Part shown: piece after piece, positions 47,364-59,301 of the stretch
How positions within the stretch are numbered: position 1 is the first letter of the stretch
How the letters are laid out: each line of letters begins with the position of its first letter
From: Istiophorus platypterus
Lineage: Eukaryota; Chordata; Actinopteri; Istiophoriformes; Istiophoridae
Reading direction: 5' to 3'
Assembly (NCBI GenBank): GCA_016859345.1
Contig: CM029131.1
Span: forward strand, 13,041,884 to 13,105,883
DNA: 64,000 bases
Notes under the pieces: generated by a model
What the model saw: only the letters and a program-made list of their open reading frames with translations
The model's database searches: none
What the model was told of the DNA's origin: nothing
Program-made: the position numbers and the translations under genes

Positions 47364-50100
47364 GACAACAGGGGTTAATTATTGAAAAAAAAGGAAAAAA
47401 AGGAACACTAGAAAAAGAATCAGGTTTTTACTTCACCATCACTTAACCCATGTTGTGATATACTGAAAATATCCTTTCAGTGTTTCCTCACAAGCGACTC
47501 AACATGAGAGCCAGAGTTCAAACTGAGAAGTTTTGTTGTTTTCTCTTTTACCGAAACCACAGTCGCACAGAAAAACGATTCCTCCGCCACCAGAGTTCAG
47601 TTCCAGGGCTTTTATTGTGAAAGCTACGGCCACATGTGAATTGTTAATGTTTCCATCCAAGTGTTGAGTGAATTTTAACAGAATTTCCAGCAAATAGATG
47701 GGAAAAAGCAAAAAGCAAATTAAGTCAAAGCTAAAACGTTGCAAAGCCGCGTGGAAAACCGCAATGAAAATACAGCATTTTAAGTTTGTTTTGTGTATTA
47801 ATTTTACCAATATGAGGTGTCTAGAAAATGCAGCACATGTTTTAGCCAAGTTTCCCAAAAATCGGCAAGAGACAAATGCAGATTAACGTAGCCAATCCAT
47901 CAGGTCGTTGCCATTAAACCGCCACGAAGAAGAGGACGCGGCGAGATGAGGTCATCATACACTACAGTTGGTTATAGTTCCGCTTGCAGTCGATAAACAT
48001 TCGCACGAGTTGTTTATACGGGGCGACTCACACGGCAGAGTAAAGATAAAAGGATGTGATTACTCTCCCTGATTGTAACATAGTGTTTTAATTCATTTCC
48101 TCACACAGATGGAAATGAAACCCATCAGTCCACCATGGAGGTCGCGTGGCGAAGGGGGCAGTAAATGTTCCACAGCCGATGCTTTTATCTCCTAATGAAC
48201 ACACACATATAATCATCGGTGAGGACACTTAGAGATCTGCGGTGCTGAGACTTTTTTCGACTTGAGTCGGCACGGATTTCCGTCACTCTGTCCGCATCTG
48301 TTGCTGCGGCAACGGCGCTTGGGAGAGGAAGTTTTGCCACCTGATAATATAGTTTGACGGAACAATTTGCACCTGACAGAGTCAGAGACGGCGGAGGGCT
48401 GCGTGCTGACGCAGCAGCGAGCTCCGACTTCGGTATTATAGCTGTTTGTTAAACAGACTGTGACGATATTCATTCATTCTGAATGGGATAATCTCCCTGT
48501 CCTGACACGGAGGGTTACAACCGAACAAAGGAACAATGTAAGGAGCTGAAACAAACTGGAGCTGAACAGATACTGAACGACAATATAGTAAAACATGCCT
48601 GTAATAAGATAAACTATCACTGTATAGGAGGTATCACTGTAGATAAATACTGAGCATGAATAAAATGATTAAATCTACATTACACTGTGTTATAAAGCAG
48701 TGGCTGCTACGTTTAACGGTGCAGATATTTAGCCGAGGCTTTTATGCAGAATGAGCTCCAGCTCCTGGATCAACACTATTTAAATTTAACAGCAAAAGAG
48801 GACTTTTAAATACATAACAGGGGCGTCCGGCTCCAGGTCTCTGACCTCTAATGAGAACAGCATTACCACGAGCTGCACCCACACCGCGGCAAGAAAACAC
48901 AGAGCACATTTACATCCCGGTCTCCTTTATCCGGCATCGTTTGTGGCAGATTGAAATTCACTGGTCGTCGCCGGTCGCCGAGCTCTGTAACCCAGAGAGA
49001 ATCCCGGCGTTTCTGAGTCGCTTCTTAGAGCGTCGATGCAACCGGGAAGCAATGACCGACACAAAGCCGGGCCTCGACTTTCTGCGGAAGATGATGAGTT
49101 TCTCCTGCGTGGTTAAAAAAATAAAATAAAAATGAAATAAAGAAAAGGAGGACGAGGAGAGGGACGGTTTTACACCTACACGGTTGATGGTTTAATTCCT
49201 TGTTTGGTTCAGGAGGGAAAAAGTACACAGCCATGGTTTGATCCCCGTTGGGATTAAACTGTGAATGAATTTAAAAAACAGTTTGTCCATTTTGTTTCCC
49301 TGTTAATGACACAGGTTTTGTCAAAAGTGACAAATATTAGTTAAAAATTACCATTAAAATTGATTCTTATCCAGTAAAATCCCCCCAAGACTTGACACAA
49401 TAATGTCTTACGCACTAAAGTTTGTCTGGTGATTTTTAAATTTTTTTTTTTTAAAGGCCAGTGATGACATTAACAAATTGAAGTATTGTACTTGATTATA
49501 TTTATACACTGTTGATTTGCCCTCCAGATAATTAATTTGTTTTTGTCAAAATTGAGGAAACATTTTAACAGTTTTACCTACAAAGTCCCAAAGATGTTGA
49601 TATAGAATAAACATTCACAAGCCAAGTTTTTCATTTGTTTCCCCTACATACGACATATATTTAACGTGCTGCGTTTAGGAGACACTGTTAACATCGGGAA
49701 AGATGGCGGTCAGTCAGAACAGGTTTAAACACCCGAGCTCAGGTCAGACTGCGCTGCGTAGAAACGAGCTCATCTAAACCATAACTTCTACACAACCAGA
49801 CACGGGAGGCGGGACGCAGAGTCTCCAGCGCTTCGTACAGTCGTGGCCCATCGGCGAACGTAGGCCAGGCGGCGGCTGCGTTTCCGGCCGAACATCTGCA
49901 GCCCGGTATCCTCGGGGGGCTATGTCCGCATCGGCCCACTCTAAACCTGATGATTTAGCAACAGTGTCAGTGCGGGTCATAATGTGCCGTGGAGGACGGA
50001 GCTGGTGGAGGACGGAGGTCTCCTTTCTAAGATCCAGAACCACAGTCTCCACCTGAGCTTACCCGGCTTTTTAGATTCTGAACCTTTAAAGTTGTGACCT
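47364..50100. other. Gene-poor spacer
   Basis: No recognised gene. The segment at 47880-48450 is complex, with CpGs scattered among ordinary sequence. Frames are short and overlap on both strands. Confidence 0.5.
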
Positions 50101-50250
50101 GGAAGATTTCAGTCCCGGTCGATGTGGCAGCGGTTGTTTAACACTACGTGTCCCAGAATGCTGGAGGGCGGCAGGACAAGCAGCTGTCATCTTAACGAGG
50201 AAGTCAGGCGGTAGTCGACCTTCCGCCATCCCGTGAGGAGAGCGTGAACA
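50100..50250. promoter_or_regulatory. Promoter- or boundary-like cluster: ZNF143/SBS, ETS and YY1-type motifs
   Basis: ACTACGTGTCCCAGAATGC (50143-50161) closely matches the SBS motif bound by ZNF143 (ACTACAATTCCCAGAATGC type). GAGGAAGT (50197-50204) is an ETS core and CCGCCATC (50223-50230) is YY1-like. All lie within 90 bases of CpG-bearing sequence. In vertebrates this set marks TATA-less promoters and some loop anchors. No coding exon is recognised nearby, so any transcript is unknown. Confidence 0.45.
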
Positions 50251-50999
50251 GATTTTCTGCTGCACACGGCAACGGGAGCCGGTTACCTGGATGAGTAGTT
50301 GGAGGGGAGCACCTCGTCCTCCACCGGCTCCTCTCGGTGGCTGCTCCTTCTCCTTCCATTACTCCCGTAACATTTCAAACCGATCCTCTGTCCAGGAACG
50401 ACCGAAAAGGCCACTGGTGAACAAAGTGCTGGTCCTGCGACAAACACGCTGCAATTCCTGTGCTTCCTTCATAATAAAAGCCAACTTGCGTTTCGCTTTT
50501 TAAATGTTTTTAATTTGAAGCTGCAGCGCAAGCAGGAAATGTTCAGTTTGCATCAGCTGTAACATGGTAAAACATTTTTTCCTGGGAATGTCTCCACAGA
50601 CACCCAGATCATAAAGTTGCAGATATTTGTATATTGCGGTACTTTCATCTGTGGCCACAGGCTCAGTCACCATCATCTTACCTCGTTTAACAACAGATAT
50701 CGACTTAACGTACATTGAAAAGCTTGGTGATCGCCACTTTAACCTCAAACATCCTGTGATGGCCACAGATAGAGATACTGATACTGCATGAAGTTAGGAT
50801 TTACGAGAAAAGATTAATATGAACATTATCTGGGTCTCATCCTGGCTCCATACTTGTGTCACGTTGGAGCGGCACCTAACAACTTGATTTTGGGTCGCGA
50901 TATTCAGATTTCTTTTCTGCTCGGTTTCCAAAAAAGCCTTTGAAACATGACACAGGCACTCAGTAGACTCCAGAATCCTCCAGTGAAACCGAGAACGCC

Positions 51000-51340
51000 C
51001 GAGATCTTGGTAAACGCTGCTAACCGGCAAAAACGAACGACGGCGGCGATGATGACGACGACCCGCAGTCACGATTCTGCAGCTCCACACTAGCGGCGAC
51101 CACGGCGGACGATGTCTGATATTTAATTACGGGCAGATGGATCTTTATTTGCTCTGCCTGTTTCGGCCCCGTCGTTCCTGCTCCGGCTCCAACGCCGCGT
51201 TTATCGGCCGTCAGCGCGTCTCTGCATTAATGTCACAGAGACAAATCCCTGCGCATGCATTGTGCCCCGCGATTAGAGTGATGTCGGTTGTGATGTGCTG
51301 CAGGGACGTGGGCAGGGCGATGTGGGTACTTGTGCGTGAG
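51000..51340. promoter_or_regulatory. CpG-bearing segment with an NRF1-type site
   Basis: CpG-bearing sequence (51000-51310) contains TGCGCATGCA (51250-51259), one base from the NRF1 palindrome TGCGCATGCG. It may belong with the cluster near 50150. No splice-linked coding frame is recognised. Confidence 0.25.
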
Positions 51341-51359
51341 GAGCCCTAAGTTGCAGAGG

Positions 51360-54180
51360 TTTTTTTTCTAATTGAGTCAGGGACTTATGCTGGCAAGGTA
51401 GGCGTGTGAGTGGGGGGGAGACTAATCCCAAGCTGCTGTTGTTTTTCGTGCCTGCTGGCTTGAGATCAAAAACTTAACAGCGATAATCATGCAAAATGTG
51501 TGGCTTCACTTCAAAGCCTTCCTCAACTTTGCTCACACCCTTGTAGCTCGCATTGTTTCATCATTTCTGCCATTTTTTTTCTCCTTCCTCTCTTGTGAGG
51601 GATTTTTTTTGTTCCCCTCCCATACGCGTTCATCATACCGGCACGTCAGCCCGCGAGGTTTGAGTGCGATCTGATAGGTCGCCGTGACCTTTTTTTTTCA
51701 TTTGCCTTGAAATTAATACATGCATCAGATTAATCACACCTTCAGATAAGACCAAAGTTGAGGTGTTTCTTTTTTTTTCTTTTTGTCACACACGCGGAGG
51801 CACATACCACATCGAAGGCTTTCGATGGTTTTTGCCTCTGACTGCAGTGTGTGTTGGCGGCGGAGGGAGCGACAGCCTCCGCCTGGAGATAGCAGACACA
51901 TCAGACGTCAGCAGCGCCCTCAGGGCGAGGAGGCCGTGGGCGGCCAGGGGTCACAGGGGCCCCTACATGGCCAAAACGGGCAAATCCCCTCCACGTCAGC
52001 CCACTGCCTGTCAGCCGTGAGCTGCCGGGCTTCCCACTTCAACGTGAGAGCAGCGTGAGCCCAGTGAAAACTCCGCCGCGTTAATGACGCTTTCTTCTGA
52101 ACCCACTGCTTTCATTACACGAACAGCCGTGCAGATTAGCCCGTGGCCTTTTTTTTCTGATTCTGCAAAGCAGATCGAACCTTTGAAGGATGCAGTTCAT
52201 TGATCCTCTCTCAGAGTTTCCGTTTTCTCAGAGCCACTAAGCACCAAATTTCCATCAGCTTTTTAAGAATCATGAATCTTGCATAACAGTTTAACCCGTG
52301 CGCCGCCACACACATGTGCTGATAAAGGCTCAGTGGCAGTAAATGAAACTTATTTTAGTGGCGTTTCACTTATAGGCTCCTCAGCACCGGGTGGCTCCGC
52401 GGTGTTTCCGTCAGTGGAGTCGACATTGAACGTTGTGATGCAAATTTTGCACATTCTGGTTTAATTGTCTGTACATTGTTCCAAAGCCAAACATGTTAGA
52501 TGAGGATCTGTTGTGCTTATTAGCTACAGTGCCACAGTCCTGGCTTGGATTAAAAAAAACAAAAAAAAACAAAGCATTTGTGTCCAAAAATTCCTCCAGA
52601 AGACCCCCCCCCCCCCCCCCAAATTGTAGCCATAGGCTGGCTGTATTTTAGCGCTGTTAGAGTGTGTTAGCATTATTAGCATTTGTTAGCACTGGCACGG
52701 TAATTTGGTAATTTAGACTCATTCAGCTGCTTGAGGGCACAAAAAACATTTCCAGGAAAATGCAACTCAACGCATTTAACCATTTTATTCAGGGAAAACG
52801 ACAGAACCGGCGTGACTCAGTCCTCTCTGCTCGCCGCTGTCCTAGCAGCTTAACCTTTCGACTGCGATGCAGTCTGTTCAACCACGAGACGACTCTGCCC
52901 CAACCTGAGCCGACTCCAGAGGAGGATGAGTCACGGTCGACGTGTCAGACTGTGATAACACGACATTTAAGATATTTAGTCAAACCGTCTTCGTATCAAA
53001 GGCGCAGATTTGGATTGATGGGAGGGTTCGGGGTTTAGTCAGCCAATTGGGTGTCTTCGAAACAGCTGTCTGTCAGTGAACATTTTAACAGGAGGGAGAT
53101 GGAGACTTGGTTTTAGGGGCCTTTCTAAGAAAGATAAAAAGCGACACTGGAAATTTCTGTCCATTTTTGAAGACAAACAGAATAAATCTACCTTATGGCC
53201 TTGACGGTCACATCGGAACAGCTAAGCTGTTAAAACAACAACCATAAGACGTAACAAAACAAAAAGAGCTAATTCAAGTTATTTACATTGTGTGACCACA
53301 AGATGCTAATGCTCCCATGTCGTTATCGAAGCATCGCGGGAGTTGCAGTTTTTGAAGACAACAAAATGTTTGGATTTTATCAAAAGCCCTTAACGGCAAA
53401 CGTGATTTATTTTTTTAAGATACTTTTTTTGTTTTTGGTTTGGTCGCTGTTATTACAAAATAATTCTGGGCCCGAGTCAAACATACTAACTGCTTCTGCG
53501 ACCATGGATGAGAGTCGTCGTGTTAAATAGAACAAGTTCTGACATTTGATCATGACAAGAGAACAATTTGACGGCTTCTTAGATATTCCCTCAAATATTC
53601 ATTAATGTCATGATTAATCACAAAATTATTTTGCAACCGCAATTAATGTTGTGGTGCCAAGACAATAACGTGTTAGTTCCAGACTTTTGTCTTGGACTTA
53701 ACGCAGCTTTAGGTCTTGGATGCTGATGTGAAAACGCATTATATTCATATTCACATTTAAGAAGCTGGAGCCAGTTTTTGTTTTTTTGTTTTTTTGTTTT
53801 TGCTTAATTGTCAAAACTTAAACTTTCCATCAGTTCACTCGCAGATGAATCCTCCAGTCGTTCGACTTTCAGGGAAACGAAGTTTCCCACTTTGTCCCCC
53901 CGACCATGCGGTTCAGAGCCTGTGTCTTCATGGAGGTAAGGGTTTTTTTTTCCTTTTAACTTAAACTAGTGGTAATGGTGGATGCCAGCGAAGGCAGCAG
54001 ATTTCCACGCTGGCGCGTTTGCAGGCGGCAGGGCCCCTATAGCTGTTTCTGCAGTCCAGACTCTGCAGTAAAGTTTCACAGACACACACAAACACACTGC
54101 AGGAACACTGCAGTCTCTATCTGTATGTCACATAACCTCCGCCTACGCACACAACGCCCACACACATCCTTGCCCAAAAC
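51360..54180. other. Gene-poor spacer
   Basis: No gene recognised. Two complex, homeodomain-rich stretches stand out: 51706-51760 (AAATTAATACATGCATCAGATTAATCACACC region) and 53570-53665 (ATTCATTAATG, ATGATTAATCAC, GCAATTAATG). They are candidate conserved noncoding elements at low confidence. Confidence 0.45.
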
Positions 54181-54206
54181 ACCCACACCGGTGTAATGCG
54201 TGCAAA

Positions 54207-54207
<1 letters not shown>

Positions 54208-54241
<34 letters not shown>

Positions 54242-54305
54242 CACACACACACAACACACACACACACATCGCCCCTATACACACTCCCCACCCACGCAGG
54301 CACAC
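54208..54305. repeat. (CA)n microsatellite, interrupted
   Basis: CA repeats at 54208-54242, then AACACACAC blocks, then degenerate CA-rich sequence. Confidence 0.9.
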
Positions 54306-54419
54306 ACGTGTTCAGTCAGACATAAGCCGCTCATACCATCCCACACTTTCTCAACAGACACAAAGTAAGACGAACCAGGGAGTCTGTGCAAACACACACA
54401 CAAGCTCTAGCCCTGCAAG

Positions 54420-54482
54420 CTCACACACACACACACACACACACACACATGCTCACACACACGCTCACTCACACACACATGC
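54420..54482. repeat. (CA)n microsatellite
   Basis: A clean CA run at 54422-54450, then degenerate ACACACGCTCACTCACAC. Confidence 0.9.
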
Positions 54483-54909
54483 ATAGACTCTCCTGGTAAA
54501 CACACACAAAGCCGTGGCCCCGTGTGGCATCGCAAAACTCGAAAAATATGTTGATCTTTTACAGATAGAAGATCCTGCTCAGCTGCTTTCGCCACTTTTC
54601 TGTCCAGAATTTTTTCGGGGGGTTTCACAACATTTGTGTTTATTCTTTTCTTTTTTTTGAACTCCTCTTCCCAATGAGGTCACATACACACCCGACTGAA
54701 ACGTGTCCGCCGCCCGAAACGGCAACACAACGCTGGGTGGAGTCACCAGACGAGGGGTGCGTTTGGGGTTTTTTTTGTTGGGTTTTTTTTTTATTATTAC
54801 TGAAATTTTTTTAAACTCCTGCTTTTGGCATTGCAGTCGAGCTGTAACCCATATTCCCTCCAAATGAAAAGGGACACTCCATGACAAGCACTACCAACGC
54901 CTGGAGACT

Positions 54910-55340
54910 GAATCATGCTGCTCTGTTGTTTCCTCCCTCTCCTTCTTTTTTTTCATCTTCTTTCTTTCTTTTTTTTCCTCCTAAATAGGAACTTGGATGA
55001 AAAGAGCTGCTTTTTTAGAGCGCAAAGTGTTGAGGATGTGGGTTGGTGGGGAGGGGAGGAGACAGAGGGGAGGGAGAAGGGGAGCAGAGCAGCGTGGGCG
55101 CTCTGACAGGGCGAGGGGCTGACAGGCCCAGGCGTGGGCGTGTCATTGAAATGTGTTTCTACTCGGGGGGGGGGGGGTTGCAGGGAAAAAGAAAAAGAAA
55201 AGGAGAAGAAGAAAAAGAGGAGAAGCTGCTGCAGGAATTAAACGAACAGGCGTCTCCAGAATAGTGAAACGTGAGGAGGCTCCCTGCCAGATGAGATACA
55301 TTCACTGTCTGGAGGTTTCAGTTTGGGGGGGGGGGGCATC
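54910..55340. repeat. Pyrimidine tract followed by purine tract
   Basis: CT/T-rich (54915-54985) switches to GGGGAGGGGAGGAG-type purine-rich sequence (55040-55110) and an AAAAAGAAAAGG stretch (55185-55225). Low complexity; frames are artefacts. Confidence 0.6.
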
Positions 55341-55342
55341 TA

Positions 55343-55408
55343 AATAGATAGATAGATAGATAGATAGATAAATAAATAAATAAACAAACAAACAAATAAA
55401 TAAATAAG
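55343..55408. repeat. Compound tetranucleotide repeat (GATA)n(AAAT)n(AAAC)n
   Basis: Six GATA units, then AAAT, AAAC and AAAT units in succession, all tetranucleotides in register. Confidence 0.95.
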
Positions 55409-55890
55409 TGGCACCTACTCTCTGGGAATGATCGACAGCATGATTGGCGACATGAAAGCAGACCGCCGCCATCACATGAAAACCTGGTGGCTCTTCCTGC
55501 CTGCGGTCCTCAGCCTGTTTAGGGCCACACTGACAGATTAGTGGATTTTATTTAATTTTATTTTATCTCTCGGCTCTGGAAATGCTGGAGTGTTTTTTGT
55601 ATGTTTTGCTCTTCTAAGATACAAGGTTTTTCCCACCGAGTGAAACCGAACTCTGCGTGTGCGGCGAGACCTCGGTGTCTTTCGCCGTGGCTCAAACCGC
55701 GGCGGTGGGGGTATGTTGTTTAAGGCGCCGCTGAGACACCGAGCTGGAGGAGCGGGGTAATGCATTTACATTACAAAGCAACGCGCCAGGAATGTGCACT
55801 CGCACGCCAGCGCGGATCGGGCCCGCGGCACTTTACCAGCTGAGCCTGGATCAGCTTCTGGAGCATCGCATTACAGGACCACTGCCGCCG
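55409..55890. other. Complex non-repeat spacer
   Basis: Ordinary complex sequence with CpGs around 55620-55860. No splice-consistent coding frame is recognised. Confidence 0.45.
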
Positions 55891-55891
55891 C

Positions 55892-55935
<44 letters not shown>
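55892..55935. repeat. (ATC)n microsatellite
   Basis: About 14 uninterrupted ATC/TCA triplets following CCGCCGCC. Confidence 0.95.
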
Positions 55936-56810
55936 CTCTAACTGGACCCGTGAAAGAGACACGGCCAAAATTAGCTAGACGCCCTCCTCTGTTTTTGATC
56001 TGGAGGTGGCTCCTGGGTCCAAACTCTTCAGGCTTCCTTCGTGTTTTCCAGGGAAAATCGGCCCCGGTTCCTGTTAATAGACAAGGTCGACACATTCAAT
56101 TGCCGTGAGATTAACAGCAATTAGGTCCGAAAGGGGCCTTTGTTTACGGGCATGAGGGTTAAAGCTCTATAAAATGCCCCAGTCAGTGGCGCTCCATGCA
56201 TCCGGCTCTCAAATGCCGGTCAAAGGTCGTCCCGGTAGACGCTTCCCGGAGGCCTGAAGTTCACACACCGCTAACAAGAAACTTTTCCAAAAGCGGATCC
56301 ATCCGAACACGTGCACAGCAGCTGCCGAATCACGGCCATCATACATTACCTGGCACAAAAACGGAGCAGAATTCACAGACCCAAGTCTTAACAGCGGCAT
56401 CGCGGCTTTACTGCAGCTCAAGTGCCCGACTGCTTCCTGGATTTCCTCTTCGCACTGAGCCAGGCCGAGGCCTCGTTTCCACGGAACAGACACGAGAGCG
56501 GTGCCGGCCTCTGAGCTGTAAAGCTGCAGAGCGCACCTTCAAAATGCTTTTAAGTCAATTTATCCCAATTTTTTTTCTCAAATTAGAATTTGGCGGAAAA
56601 AAAAAATCAAGAAAATAAAGTGTCGGTGCCGAGGAGAATCGACATGAGTGTCAGGGCGGCGGTTAGGGGGTTTAGTGAACTGGGAAACTGCGACTTGTGG
56701 GAACAGGCAGCCTGGGTGTCGACCTACCTCAGAGTGTGGGTGGACAGCCTGTTTCCTGCCGCTGCTCTCATTTTAATTTGTTCTTGTTTGGTTCTTGTTG
56801 TCAGTTATTG
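55936..56810. other. Spacer, no gene recognised
   Basis: The 140-residue + frame at 56196-56618 has no known domain and no coding-type neighbours, and is left out as a gene. The sequence is complex and partly CpG-bearing. Confidence 0.45.
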
Positions 56811-56812
56811 GG

Positions 56813-56815
<3 letters not shown>

Positions 56816-56848
<33 letters not shown>

Positions 56849-56862
56849 GCGTGCGCGCAGTG
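56816..56862. repeat. (GT)n with GC-rich alternating end
   Basis: A GT run leading into GCGTGTGCGTGCGCGCA, an alternating purine-pyrimidine tract likely to adopt Z-DNA. Confidence 0.9.
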
Positions 56863-56989
56863 TGTAGGTGAGCGGAAGGGAGGTCAAAAGAGAGAGATAC
56901 GGAGATTTCTCTCAGAATTTGATTTGATCCCCGTCTGCTCGGAGGCTGATCCATGGGAACGCCGTCAGAAGGTCATATCTGTATAATAA

Positions 56990-57016
56990 CACGCACACAC
57001 ACACACACACACACAC
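56990..57016. repeat. (CA)n microsatellite
   Basis: About 12 CA units, complementary to the GT run 130 bases to the left. Confidence 0.9.
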
Positions 57017-57019
57017 AGC

Positions 57020-57960
57020 AGCCAGACATGGATTTAGAAGCTGGAGGTGGGCGGACTGGAATCCTACCTGCCTACCTGCTCCATGTGTGCGTTTGGAAAA
57101 CACATCATAAATATTTGCATAGGAAGTTCTCTGGAAACACATGGAGTGTGACAAAACTGCCTCAACTCAGGCTTCCAGAATTTACTCTCCGAGCCTTTTC
57201 CGGCGCTTTCAACTGTAGGACACAGTCATCGTCATGCGGGCTGTATATATTTGAGCCCGGTGGCCCGTAGGTTTCATCCGTAGCCTCTTTTTTCCAGCTG
57301 GGATCCCTCGGCGAACGAACATACGCGTGAAAGCGATTTGATTAAAAAACACCGGAGCGACGTCCCGATTTTTGTCCGGCTGAAGACAGAGAAACCGAGC
57401 AGGGCCGGACAGGGACCGGGACAAATAACAGGAGGGAAACCACTTGTGTCGTGGTTCTTAGCAGAACTGAATTGATGCATTTGCTTCCTCAGAAAAACTG
57501 ACATCATTTAAGTCGGCTTTTCGAACTCAGGTCTTTTCTTTCAGAAGACGTAAAAATTGCAGCTGGGTTCACTTTGCCCCCCGCGAGCGAATCCAGTGAA
57601 ACTGGATTTAAGCTGTGAGATCAAAGTGACATTTTGCACTTTAAAGTGATTTTATTGCGTTACATGTCATTCATGTGACATTACAGCCACCTAACACCTT
57701 CATATAATAACCTTTACTCCCTATTCTGTCACCATATTGTCCCTTTAATATCCCTGCCGTGCGTGTGGTGCTTCATGCTGAGCTTATTTACGTGTTTCTT
57801 TGTTTTTTTTGTTTTTTTTGCTCCGTTCTACCTTTCAGCATAACATTCCTGTAGGATTTTCAGATTTCAGCATATTCTGCGGCATCGCTTTGATATTTGT
57901 TTTAGTTTCCTTCTGAAATTAATTATAAGATCTGAAAAGCAAGGAGTTCCACCCCATCCA
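57020..57960. other. Spacer, no gene recognised
   Basis: Complex sequence. ATTTGCAT (57113-57120) is a perfect octamer-type POU site, but single matches are expected by chance. The stretch at 57640-57800 is repeat-free and may be conserved. Confidence 0.4.
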
Positions 57961-57962
57961 CC

Positions 57963-58005
57963 CCCACACAAACACACACACACTCACACACACACACACT
58001 CTACA
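57963..58005. repeat. (CA)n-rich microsatellite
   Basis: ACACACAAACACACACACACTCACACACACACAC-type run, interrupted twice. Confidence 0.9.
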
Positions 58006-58137
58006 AATACTAGTTTTCTCATCTTTTGGGCTTTTGAAGACACATAAAAGCAGCTGCAGCCCTGAGTGTAAATTGTGCTCTTATTTTATTTTATTGCTGC
58101 TGAGCTCAGGGTGTAAAGGCAGAGGAGTTGGATGTTG

Positions 58138-58202
58138 GTGGGGGGGGGTGCACGGTTTTCAGAGGGGGGCGGGGGCGGTTGGGGGCGAGGGGCGGGGGCG
58201 AA
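58138..58202 (+). other. G-quadruplex-prone G-rich cluster
   Basis: On the + strand a nine-base G run is followed, after about 20 bases, by runs of 6, 5, 5, 4 and 5 Gs separated by one to four bases (58163-58199). This meets the four-run, short-loop rule for intramolecular G-quadruplexes several times over. Confidence 0.75.
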
Positions 58203-58448
58203 AGCCGTTCTGGGTTCGTCCCCAGGGCGATAGTGCTGGTGGCGGTTGGCCTAATTCCCCAAAATAGCTCATTGATGGGGAATCAGGCAGAGTGAAGAGC
58301 GCCAGCGTGGAGATCTGATTGGAGCCGCCGTCGGCCCCCGACGAGCTCCGAGGGCGTCGCTCGGCAGCGTGTCAGGACAGAAACGCTCGGCAGCCCCCGC
58401 TCGCCGGTGTATACAGAGTAAAGTTTTACTAGGCAGCAAGCTGCGTTT

Positions 58449-58480
58449 ACTCGGCTCGGCTCGGCTCAGCTCGGCTCTGG
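58449..58480. repeat. (CTCGG)n pentanucleotide repeat
   Basis: About six CTCGG/CTCAG/CTCTG units in a row. Confidence 0.85.
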
Positions 58481-58719
58481 GGGCCGGCGGCTGCAGGAGC
58501 TGTGGCTTATTTCGCTGCACATGGAAACAGGGATATTTCTGCAGTTATTCTCATATCTTTGTTGGACCTTTGACCTACTCACTGTTGTGTGGTATATAAA
58601 TCTGTATAATAGAATCCTGAGATCTGAGATCCTGAGAAGTTGTACCGACTGTATTGAAATATACACTAAAATAACATAAAACAGAATCAAGACTAAAGGA
58701 AGAAGTATTACTGATACAA

Positions 58720-59140
58720 CTAGTAAGTAGTAGTAGAAACAGTAGTAGTCACAGTAGAAGTAGTACAATTACTAGTAGTAGTCGCAGCAGTAGTTGTAGT
58801 AGCAGTAGTTGTAGTAATAGCTGTAGTAGTAGTACACAGTTGAAGTCATATCTGTAGTAGTAGTATTACTAATAGTCGTAGTAGTATTGCAAGTAGTAGT
58901 TATAGTAGCATTAGTAGTTATAGTAGCATTAGTAGTAGTATCAGTAGTAGTAGTGGTACTAGCAGTAGTAGTAGTCATAGTACTGGTAGTAGTAGTAGTA
59001 GTAGTTACAGTAGTAGTACTAGTAGTACAAGTATTAGTAGTATCAGTAGTAGTAATACTAATAGTAGTTACAGTAGTAGCAGTAGTAGTACTAGTAGTAT
59101 TACTTGTAGTAGTAGTAGTAGCAGCAGTAGTAGTATTGCA
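58720..59140. repeat. Long imperfect (TAG)n array
   Basis: About 420 bases of TAG/AGT triplets with point changes. A TAGTTATAGTAGCATTAG word is repeated directly near 58898-58936. The minus frame reads poly-Thr and the + frame poly-Val; both are artefacts. Confidence 0.95.
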
Positions 59141-59265
59141 GTATTTTGCAATAGGACACATAAGTAAAACTTAAACTTGTTATTGTTTTGTGACTGTTTC
59201 ATCACCTCAGTCGGTTCAATGATGAAGGAAAAAAACTGATGACAACATAGAGTCCAGACAGGATG

Positions 59266-59269
<4 letters not shown>

Positions 59270-59298
<29 letters not shown>
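59270..59298. repeat. (CT)n microsatellite
   Basis: About 14 CT units followed by CGCTCGCTCGTTCG. Confidence 0.95.
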
Positions 59299-59299
<1 letters not shown>

Positions 59300-59301
<2 letters not shown>

